From Collinsella sp. An2 (lineage in GTDB: Bacteria; Actinomycetota; Coriobacteriia; Coriobacteriales; Coriobacteriaceae), in contig NZ_NFJW01000008.1 in NCBI RefSeq assembly GCF_002160065.1, forward strand, positions 52,528 to 116,527: a stretch of DNA of 64,000 nucleotides. Direction: 5' to 3'. The position numbers and the translations under genes were made by a program. The notes beneath the pieces were generated by a model. That model was not told the origin of the DNA and ran no database searches. It worked only from the letters and a program-made list of their open reading frames with translations. Below, in pieces: positions 57,892 through 64,000 of this stretch; the stretch's first letter is position 1, and each line of letters opens with the position of its first letter.

Positions 57892-58605
57892 ATGAGCATC
57901 GGATGCGTGGTCATGGCGTCGGGGGAGGGCCGGAGGTTTGCCGAGGCCTGCGCGCGCGGCGATGCGGCCGGGTCTGCCGCGTCGGGTATTCCTGTTGAAG
58001 ACGCGCGTTCTGCTTCGTCGCTCCAGCCCGGTGCGGGGAAGCTCCTCGCCCCCCTTAGAGGCGCGCCCCTTATCGAGCGCACCGTTAGTTCGGTGCTTGC
58101 GGCGGGGGAGCGGGCGCCCTTCGACGTGGTGGTGGCAACGCGCTGGCCCGAGGTGGCGCGGCTTTGCGAGCACCTGGGTGCGCACGTGGTGCTTCACAAC
58201 GGCAGCTTGCGAAGCGAGGCTGTTCGTGCTGGCCTGGTGGTTGGGCTTGATCGGTGGGACGGCTGTCTGTTTTTGCCCGGAGACCAGCCGCTTGTTGCAC
58301 GCGAGGGCTTCGAGCGGCTGTACGCTGCCTTCGCGGCAAGTCCTGACGCTGCTGTACGGCTTGGCTGGCGCGGAGCCCCCGGCGGCCCCGTGCTCTTTCC
58401 TGCATGGCTCTTCCCGCAGCTCATGGCGCTTACAGGCAGCCAAGGCGGCAGCGCGGTTCTCTCCCAAGCGGGGCACGTTCTGCTTGTGGAGGCGCAAAGC
58501 CCTGAGGAGCTGTGGGATGTGGACACCCCGTCGGACCTTGCAGCGCTAGAGCGCGTGCTTGCCTGCAGGGAGTCGCACATTCCAACCTCAGGAAGCGCCG
58601 GTTGA
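57892..58605 (+). CDS. MocA/YgfJ-like nucleotidyltransferase
   Basis: NTP-transferase (MobA-like/MocA) of 237 residues, expected to cytidylylate molybdenum cofactor or a selenium-modified form. The N-terminal GCVVMASGEGRRFAEACARG resembles the nucleotide loop, but about 30 residues (Ala/Ser-rich) are inserted before the GAGKLLAPLRGAPLIERTV lysine motif. CLFLPGDQPLVAREGF is the metal/NTP-binding segment and SQGGSAVLSQAG a late family motif. GGAGGGG precedes the ATG. The insertion is unusual; function is inferred from family and neighbours. Confidence 0.85.
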   Translation: MSIGCVVMASGEGRRFAEACARGDAAGSAASGIPVEDARSASSLQPGAGKLLAPLRGAPLIERTVSSVLAAGERAPFDVVVATRWPEVARLCEHLGAHVVLHNGSLRSEAVRAGLVVGLDRWDGCLFLPGDQPLVAREGFERLYAAFAASPDAAVRLGWRGAPGGPVLFPAWLFPQLMALTGSQGGSAVLSQAGHVLLVEAQSPEELWDVDTPSDLAALERVLACRESHIPTSGSAG

Positions 58606-58632
58606 TGGTCGCCTTTGAGCCCCTCGCGCAAG

Positions 58633-58771
58633 CTCGCTTCGGAAAAGGGCGTCCAAAACGCGATTGGCCGAGTAGACCGGGCTGCCCGCCTAGTAAAACC
58701 CCAGGTAGACAGCTTAGCGCAAAAGGGCCTGCTCGGCGGTTCCGGAAAAGGACGCCCTTTTCCGAAGCGAG
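58633..58771. repeat. MITE-like palindromic repeat, copy B
   Basis: Perfect 22-bp terminal inverted repeats (58633-58654 and 58750-58771) start CTCGCTTCGGAAAAGGGCG. Read on the opposite strand, the interior matches copy A (13844-13972) over much of its length, including GCCGAG and GTCTACTCGG segments. It occupies most of the 361-base mocA-hyuA gap 58606-58966; the remainder holds a GTGCAGC/GCTGCAC hairpin (58847, 58868) and no gene. Confidence 0.75.
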
Positions 58772-58966
58772 TGTGCAGAAAGGTTGTTGCGAGGGGCTTC
58801 GATCTGCGTTTTCCTAAGGATGGGCGCGCTCTTGCAGTTCGCTGCAGTGCAGCATCCATCGCATGACGCTGCACCTTCCCGCCGCGGGGACGCGACTTAG
58901 GTATGTTCGCGCATGGTCCGTTGGGCAGCTCACCGTATTCGTCCACGACTTCAAGAGGAGGCATCC

Positions 58967-60346
58967 ATGATTATCATTCGCAACGGCACGCTGGTCCTTC
59001 CCGAGGGGCTCGTTCGTGGAGACATCGCTTTGGAGGGTGGGCATATCGCCCGCATCGCTTCGTGCATAGCGCCTGCCGAAGGTGACGAGGTGCACGATGC
59101 TGCCGGCTGCTGGGTCATGCCGGGATTTATCGACGGTCATACGCACCTGCAATGCTGGACCGGTATGGACTGGACGGCGGACAGCTTCGAGACGGGCACG
59201 CGCGCGGCGGCGTGCGGAGGCACCACGACCATCGTCGACTACGCCACCGCCGATCGCGGCGTGACCATGCCCGATGCCCTTGCGGAGTGGCATCGCCGCG
59301 CCGATGGAACCTGCACCGCAAACTACGCGTTTCATATGGCTATCTCCGAATGGGGCGAAGGTTCGCTCGAACAGATGGACGAGGTTTGCTCCGGCGGCGT
59401 CCGCTCGTTCAAGACCTATTTGGCCTACGACCATCTGCGACTTGACGATGCACAGACGCTGGAGGTTCTCGAGGCCGTGCGCGACCGCGGCGGCGTGCTG
59501 TGCGTGCATTGCGAGAACGGCACGCTTGTCAACGAGCTGCAGCGCAGGGTGATTTCGCAGGGCATCGTCGGTCCCGAGGGACATCCGCTAAGCCGCCCCG
59601 CCGCGGTCGAGGCGGAAGCGATCTCGCGCCTGCTCTATCTTGCCCATCTGGCGGGCGATGCTCCGGTAAACGTGGTTCACCTGTCCACAGAGCTCGGTCT
59701 TCGCGCCATCCGAGAGGCAAAGGCGCGCGGCCGGCAGAACATCCATGTGGAGACGTGCCCGCAGTACCTGGTCCTCGATGACGAACGGTATCTGGAAGAG
59801 GGCGACGACGGGTTTGCCGGGGCGAAATACGTTATGAGCCCGCCGCTGCGCAAACCCTCGGACCGCCGCGCGCTTCGGCAGGCGGTGCTTGCTGGCGAGA
59901 TTGAGACCATTGCGACCGACCATTGCTCGTTCAACCTGCACGGTCAGAAGGACCGCGGCCGTCCGGAGGCGGGCGGGGACTTCACGAAGATCCCGAACGG
60001 AGGGCCGGGCATCGAGCATCGGCCGGCGGTGATCGCCACGACGTTCGAGGGCGAGCTGGGCCCCTGCGACCTCGTGCGTCTTATGAGCGAGAATCCGGCG
60101 CGCGTCTTCAGTATGTGGCCCCGTAAGGGGCGGCTTGCCGAGGGCGCCGACGCCGACGTGGTGGTGTGGGATCCCGCGGCGCGATGGACCATATCGGCTG
60201 CGACGCAGCAGCAGGCGGTCGACTATACCCCCTATGAGGGTTTCGAGGCGCATGGTAGGGCGCATCTGGTGTTTGTGAACGGGCGGCTTGTGGCACGCGA
60301 CGGCGAGCCTACGGGCGAGCGTCCGGGCGCCTACGTTGCGCGCTGA
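58967..60346 (+). CDS. hyuA: HyuA/dihydropyrimidinase-family cyclic amidase
   Basis: Zinc amidohydrolase of about 459 residues that opens hydantoin-, dihydropyrimidine- or purine-derived imide rings; YgeZ of the E. coli cluster is the relative. Metal site: GCWVMPGFIDGHTHLQCWTG, the carboxylated lysine in GVRSFKTYLAYD, VLCVHCENGTLV, HVETCPQYLVLDDERY and IATDHCSFNLHGQK. AAGAGGAGG precedes ATG 58967; upstream in-frame codons lack a ribosome site. It supplies the ring-opening step between the hydroxylase and YgeY. Confidence 0.93.
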   Translation: MIIIRNGTLVLPEGLVRGDIALEGGHIARIASCIAPAEGDEVHDAAGCWVMPGFIDGHTHLQCWTGMDWTADSFETGTRAAACGGTTTIVDYATADRGVTMPDALAEWHRRADGTCTANYAFHMAISEWGEGSLEQMDEVCSGGVRSFKTYLAYDHLRLDDAQTLEVLEAVRDRGGVLCVHCENGTLVNELQRRVISQGIVGPEGHPLSRPAAVEAEAISRLLYLAHLAGDAPVNVVHLSTELGLRAIREAKARGRQNIHVETCPQYLVLDDERYLEEGDDGFAGAKYVMSPPLRKPSDRRALRQAVLAGEIETIATDHCSFNLHGQKDRGRPEAGGDFTKIPNGGPGIEHRPAVIATTFEGELGPCDLVRLMSENPARVFSMWPRKGRLAEGADADVVVWDPAARWTISAATQQQAVDYTPYEGFEAHGRAHLVFVNGRLVARDGEPTGERPGAYVAR

Positions 60347-60430
60347 GCAGCCGCGGCCCGGTCGGTGGGACGGGTGCCGCCGCCGTGCGTCCGGGCGGCT
60401 GCGGTGCCTGATGCTGTGCCCGTCTCTCTG

Positions 60431-61165
60431 TCAGGAGATGCGCCACAGAGCCTCGCGAGGATAATTCACCGCAAGCACTTCTCGTCCTAGGGATGCCTGG
60501 AATCGCTGAGCATCTTCAAGGTCCCCAGGCGTTTCCACATGGGTGAGCAGCACGTGCGGCGTCACACCTGCGGGGATCGGGATCGCGCCGCCCTCGAGTT
60601 CGCGGCTGAGCACGCGTGCAACAAGCTCGGGGGTCACGGCATCGTCCGGCCGCGCTTCTCCAAGCGCGCAGAATCGCTCGGGGCGATGCACGTCTGCCGC
60701 GATAGTTCCTCCGAATCCGTCGAGGCCGACAACGACTGTCAGCGACCGCGTGTGACGTGGGATAACCGGCTCGTGGGGGGCGTGCGCCTTGATGGGCAGC
60801 CCGCGCGAGCCGTCCGCCTCTACAAGCACGTGCTCTGCGACGGCGGCGATTTTGTCGAGGGGGAGGGACGGGGCTGCAAGCTTGCCGTCCTCGACGGGCG
60901 TTCCACAGCATACGACGGACTGCAAGCGCAGCGCCTGGGCCAGCTCGTCGACGCGGTCGCCCGTGTAGAGCGGCGTGGAGGGGAAGGGCCGGATATGTGT
61001 CGAGGTGGTAAGGACGACGCCCTGCGAGGGCTGGTCGCATGAGGTGAGCAGGCGGGCAAGCGTCGAGAGGGTGGTTGTCTTGCCGCCGCTGCCCACGACG
61101 GCCGCGATGCCACGCTCTATGCCCAGGGCTTCGGGGAGCGCCTCGAAGGATAGTTGCTCGACCAT
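60431..61165 (-). CDS. yqeC: YqeC, selenium-dependent hydroxylase accessory protein
   Basis: P-loop protein of about 244 residues, a marker of the selenium-dependent molybdenum hydroxylase system, possibly in cofactor selenation. The Walker A motif is AAVVGSGGKTTTLSTLARLL; VLVEADGSRGLPIKAHAPHE and VVVGLDGFGG are other conserved segments. The start at 61165 (MVEQLSFEALPEAL) has GGAGGAAGC just upstream; ATG 61177 lies four codons earlier. The minus strand stays open to 62218 but only over yqeB. Divergent from yqeB by 120 bases, converging on hyuA. Confidence 0.9.
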   Translation of the reverse strand: MVEQLSFEALPEALGIERGIAAVVGSGGKTTTLSTLARLLTSCDQPSQGVVLTTSTHIRPFPSTPLYTGDRVDELAQALRLQSVVCCGTPVEDGKLAAPSLPLDKIAAVAEHVLVEADGSRGLPIKAHAPHEPVIPRHTRSLTVVVGLDGFGGTIAADVHRPERFCALGEARPDDAVTPELVARVLSRELEGGAIPIPAGVTPHVLLTHVETPGDLEDAQRFQASLGREVLAVNYPREALWRIS

Positions 61166-61285
61166 GCTTCCTCCCATGAACACATCGACTGGATAGGGGC
61201 TTCCCGCAGGTCCCGACGCGCGACGGCGGGTACACTGTTGGGTACGAGCGATTGTAGCGCGCGGGCGCGCTGGGAAGGGGCTTCT

Positions 61286-62080
61286 ATGTTGGTCGTCGTT
61301 CGAGGCGCCGGGGACTTGGCGACAGGCATTGCCGTGCGCCTTCATGCGGCGGGGTGCCGCGTTGTGATGTGCGACATCGCCCGTCCTACCACGGTGCGCC
61401 GTACGGTCGCGTTTTCCGAGGCCATTCGCCTGGGGACGATGGAGGTCGAGGGCGTTCGCGCACGGTTTGCCGCCGATGTGGACAAGGCCCGTGCCATTCT
61501 CGCGAAGGGCGAGATCGCCGTGCTGGTGGACCCGGATGCGGCATGCGTCTCGAAGCTTTCGCCCGATGCGCTCGTTGATGCGATCCTTGCCAAGCGCAAC
61601 CTGGGGACGCACATCACGGACGCCCCGGCGGTTGTGGGCGTAGGTCCGGGCTTTACGGCGGGTCTTGATTGTCATGCTGTCGTTGAGACTAAGCGCGGTC
61701 ATTACCTGGGGCGCGTTATCTGGGAGGGGTCCGCGATTCCTAACACGGGCGTGCCGGGGATTATCGCGGGTCACGGTGCCGACCGCGTGCTGCGCGCGCC
61801 GGCCGAGGGGCGCTTCGAGCCGGTGCGTGAAATCGGCGACGTGGTGCATGCGGGGGATGTGGCTGCAACGGTTGCGGGCATCCCGATGACCTGCACGATC
61901 GACGGCGTGCTGCGCGGCCTCTTGGCCCCCGGAGTTTCGGTGACGCCGGGCATGAAGGCGGGGGACATCGATCCGCGCGGCGTGGTGGAGCATTGCTTCA
62001 GCGTGTCCGATAAGGCCCGTGCTGTGGGCGGGGGAGTGCTTGAGGCGGTGCTGGCGCTTACCGGAGCGCTGCGAGGCTAG
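61286..62080 (+). CDS. yqeB: YqeB, selenium-dependent molybdenum hydroxylase system protein
   Basis: 264-residue protein of the EF2563/YqeB family found with SelD and YqeC in selenium-dependent hydroxylase genomes; the biochemical role is unproven. VVVRGAGDLATGIAVRLHAA is a Rossmann-like start as in XdhC relatives; FAADVDKARAILAKGEIAVL, VVGVGPGFTAGLDCHAVVET and RGHYLGRVIWEGSAIPNTGV are conserved. GGAAGGGG precedes ATG 61286. XdhC follows after 54 bases. Confidence 0.93.
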   Translation: MLVVVRGAGDLATGIAVRLHAAGCRVVMCDIARPTTVRRTVAFSEAIRLGTMEVEGVRARFAADVDKARAILAKGEIAVLVDPDAACVSKLSPDALVDAILAKRNLGTHITDAPAVVGVGPGFTAGLDCHAVVETKRGHYLGRVIWEGSAIPNTGVPGIIAGHGADRVLRAPAEGRFEPVREIGDVVHAGDVAATVAGIPMTCTIDGVLRGLLAPGVSVTPGMKAGDIDPRGVVEHCFSVSDKARAVGGGVLEAVLALTGALRG

Positions 62081-62134
62081 GCGGCTGGGCGGCGAGAGCA
62101 GGTCGCACAACGGGCGAGAAAGAGGCGAACGTAC

Positions 62135-63241
62135 ATGGATGAGCAGCTGCTCGAGTGCATCGAGAAGGAGCTGGAGGCCGGACGCGCGGTGGAGCTCTGC
62201 GTGCTCATCGCGACGCATGGCTCATCGCCTCGAAAAGCCGGTGCATGTCTTGCCGTGTGCCAAGATGGGTCGGTCGAGGGTACGGTCGGGGGCGGTGCGC
62301 TCGAGCGCTTGGTGGTCAAAGAGGCGCGTAGGGCGCTTGGGGCGGCGCGCTCGTGCGTTCGCAGCTACACCATGGACGGCGAGCAGAGTGACACAGGCAT
62401 GATTTGCGGCGGCGACGCTCTGGTGTGCTTGCTCAACCTGTTGCCGGGCATGACGGGGTTGAATGCTTTGCTTCGTGCCCGCCGCCAAGGCTCGCACGCC
62501 GTGCTCGTTATCGATATTGAGGACCCCGACGACCCTGCAGCAGCGGTTGTTGCCGATGATGGCGGCCGCGCGGTCGCCTCAATGCACACGACCCAGGAGG
62601 AGCGCCATGTGCTCGAGCAGATGCGCGATGATTCCTCGACCTGCGGCGCCATCATGCTGCCCGACGCATTCGATGCGGCTGCCTTCGACGCGGCGCTCGC
62701 TTGCACGAAGCCCACGTTTGACGGGCGGCGCTTCATGCTGCCGATTGCCGCCGAAGGACGTGTGTATATCTTCGGAGGCGGGCATGTGGGTGCAGCCCTG
62801 GTGCCCGTTCTTGCTGGTATTGGATTCGAGGTCGTGGTCTACGATGCGCGGCCCGAGTTGGCGATTGCGAGCAACTATCCGGCGGCGGAGCGTGTGGTCT
62901 CTGCGGGCTATTCCCATATCGATGAACAGGTCCAGATTACGCCGCACGATTATGTTGTGGTGTGTACGCCGGCGCATAGCTCCGACTTCGAGGTGGTTTC
63001 GAAGGTTCTGCCACATCATCCGCGGTTCTTGGGATGCCTGGGCAGCGCGAAGAAGACCGCCTTCATCAAGGGAAAGCTCGCCGAGGCGGGGTTCTCGGCG
63101 GATGAAATTGATTGCCTGCGCATGCCCGTTGGAATCCCCTTGGGTGACGAGACGCCGGCAGAGATTGCCATTTCCATTGCTGCACAGATCATCTGCGTGC
63201 GACGGGGACATCCTGAACCTGTGGTTGGCTCTGCGTCTTAG
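62135..63241 (+). CDS. xdhC: XdhC-family molybdenum hydroxylase maturation factor
   Basis: Chaperone that binds molybdenum cofactor and helps insert a sulfido (or selenido) ligand into the hydroxylase. 368 residues with the N-terminal XdhC/CoxI domain (CVLIATHGSSPRKAGACLAV, GTVGGGALERLVVKEA) and the C-terminal Rossmann domain (VYIFGGGHVGAALVPVLAGI, HPRFLGCLGSAKKTAFIKGK, MPVGIPLGDETPAEIAISI). GAGAAAGAGG lies upstream of ATG 62135. Cotranscribed with yqeB by spacing. Confidence 0.95.
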   Translation: MDEQLLECIEKELEAGRAVELCVLIATHGSSPRKAGACLAVCQDGSVEGTVGGGALERLVVKEARRALGAARSCVRSYTMDGEQSDTGMICGGDALVCLLNLLPGMTGLNALLRARRQGSHAVLVIDIEDPDDPAAAVVADDGGRAVASMHTTQEERHVLEQMRDDSSTCGAIMLPDAFDAAAFDAALACTKPTFDGRRFMLPIAAEGRVYIFGGGHVGAALVPVLAGIGFEVVVYDARPELAIASNYPAAERVVSAGYSHIDEQVQITPHDYVVVCTPAHSSDFEVVSKVLPHHPRFLGCLGSAKKTAFIKGKLAEAGFSADEIDCLRMPVGIPLGDETPAEIAISIAAQIICVRRGHPEPVVGSAS

Positions 63242-63254
63242 CCTGTGTAACAGC

Positions 63255-63672
63255 GCGAGCCCGGCACCGCGAGGGTACCGGGCTCGATTACATTTCTGGA
63301 GCGGGCGACGGGAATCGCCGCTCGCTTCGCTCGCTCAGTCCGCTGCGGCGGCTGCGCCGCCTTGCGCGCTCCGCGGCAAACGCTCACGCGTTTGCTCCGC
63401 TCCGCGCCCGCATCCGGGTTCGATTTCCGGCACGTATACCAAGCGAGCCCGGCATCGCGAGGATACCGGGCTCGATTACGTTTCTGGAGCGGGCGACGGG
63501 AATCGCCGCTCGCTTCGCTCGCTCAGTCCGCTGCGGCGGCTGCGCCGCCTTGCGCGCTCCGCGGCAAACGCTCACGCGTTTGCTCCGCTCCGCGCCCGCA
63601 TCCGGGTTCGATTTCCGGCACGTATACCAAGCGAGCCCGGCACCGCGAGGGTACCGGGCTCGATTACATTTC

Positions 63673-63693
<21 letters not shown>
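63255..63693. repeat. 188-bp tandem repeat carrying copies of a tRNA-Gly 3' end
   Basis: Units begin at 63255, 63443 and 63631 (exactly 188 bp apart). The third stops matching at 63693, inside tRNA-Gly. Each unit contains a hairpin (GAGCCCGG/CCGGGCTC) and 21 bases identical to the tRNA-Gly 3' end (63297, 63485, 63673). The interior is rich in short palindromes and includes a T-arm-like GGGTTCGATTTCC on the plus strand. Units 1 and 2 differ at a few bases. No gene is seen in 63242-63672. Confidence 0.9.
63633..63661 (-). terminator. Hairpin downstream of tRNA-Gly
   Basis: An 8-bp stem (GAGCCCGG with CCGGGCTC) lies 12 bases past the tRNA 3' end on the minus strand and probably ends the tRNA transcript. 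The same hairpin recurs in both upstream repeat units. The T run is weak. Confidence 0.55.
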
Positions 63694-63746
<53 letters not shown>

Positions 63747-63751
63747 GGATA

Positions 63752-63828
63752 TGGTCGGGACGACAGGATTCGAACCTGCGACATCCTGCTCCCAAAGCAG
63801 GCGCGCTACCAAACTGCGCCACGTCCCG
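63752..63828 (-). tRNA. tRNA-Pro (TGG)
   Basis: Minus-strand 77-nt RNA starting CGGGACGTGGCGCAGTTTGG, anticodon loop TTTGGGA (anticodon TGG) on a CCTGC/GCAGG stem, T-arm CAGGTTCGAATCCTG, and encoded CCA end after CGTCCCGA. First gene of the tRNA pair after the promoter. Confidence 0.96.
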
Positions 63829-63880
63829 AAGGTGCTGAGCAGCTAGGGGTTTCGACCCTGCTTGTCCCAAGGCGTTATGG

Positions 63881-63909
63881 ATTATAGGGGATGCCGCGCG
63901 TTCAGGCAA
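63881..63909 (-). promoter_or_regulatory. Promoter of tRNA-Pro/tRNA-Gly
   Basis: On the minus strand TTGCCT (63904-63909), a 17-base spacer and perfect TATAAT (63881-63886) lie about 52 bases before tRNA-Pro. The stretch 63910-64000 shows no gene. Confidence 0.75.
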
Positions 63910-64000
63910 CGCACAAATCCAAGGCAACCGGAAATCCCGAGACGCCCGAGACGGGAGCGCGCGGAAGAAATCACGCGAATCACCCTGTCCTTTGCGAGAA

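Noticed and set aside
61178..62218. N-terminal extension of YqeC on the minus strand
   Set aside because: The frame remains open over yqeB, but YqeC homology and the ribosome site begin at 61165.
63255..63672. Additional tRNA genes in the 188-bp repeats
   Set aside because: Only the 21-base 3' end of tRNA-Gly is copied; anticodon and D arms are missing.

Overview
The window is a 64 kb, high-GC (about 63-65% by eye), gene-dense chromosomal segment from a Gram-positive anaerobe. It has an ftsW-murG-murC-murB-ftsQ-ftsZ-pgeF-yggS-sepF-yggT-divIVA cluster without ftsA. It also has selenium/molybdenum enzymes, a DUF6508/ADP-ribosylglycohydrolase pair and anaerobic purine-breakdown genes. Together these suggest class Coriobacteriia (Collinsella/Olsenella-like); genus cannot be fixed from this sequence alone.

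Layout. 1-12.5 kb: cell wall and division cluster, starting inside ftsW, with a PhoU-like gene inserted. 12.5-23.6 kb: mixed housekeeping genes: nitroreductase, RNase P RNA, a Pit phosphate transporter with its DUF47 partner, YigZ, a C_GCAxxG_C_C protein, MetY, an alpha/beta hydrolase, Xpt, a diacylglycerol-kinase-like protein and a ClC channel. 23.7-33.5 kb: molybdenum and selenium supply: moeA, mogA/moaB, modABC, an FNT-family channel, yedF, a class V cysteine desulfurase, DUF3343 and selD. 33.5-44.7 kb: ridA, a YheO-like regulator, two NCS2 purine permeases, ssnA, a shortened ygfK, a ferredoxin and a fused 2Fe-2S/molybdopterin xanthine dehydrogenase-type hydroxylase. 44.7-52.1 kb: accessory genes: DUF6508 plus ADP-ribosylglycohydrolase, membrane proteins, an MFS carrier, a glycosyltransferase fused to a MarR-like domain and a second YheO-like regulator. 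52.2-63.2 kb: ygeX, ygeY, ygeW, carbamate kinase, mocA-like, hyuA, yqeC (opposite strand), yqeB and xdhC. 63.3-64 kb: 188-bp tandem repeats carrying copies of a tRNA-Gly 3' end, then tRNA-Gly and tRNA-Pro.

How it fits together. ModABC imports molybdate, and MoeA/MogA build molybdenum cofactor. YedF, the desulfurase, DUF3343 and SelD mobilise selenium. YqeB, YqeC, XdhC and the MocA-like transferase are maturation factors associated with selenium-dependent molybdenum hydroxylases. Purines enter by the NCS2 permeases and are processed by SsnA, the hydroxylase, HyuA, YgeY and YgeX. YgeW with carbamate kinase can recover ATP. This matches the purine/urate-degradation gene set known from anaerobic gut bacteria. 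Points of novelty here are the YgfK without its flavoprotein half, the FNT channel overlapping yedF, and ModB with a large extracytoplasmic domain.

Non-coding DNA is unusually rich in repeats: an apparent MITE-like element in two copies, several short-period tandem arrays (18, 20 and 52 bp), two-armed convergent arrays, and strong hairpins in nearly every gap of the ygeX-mocA gene string.
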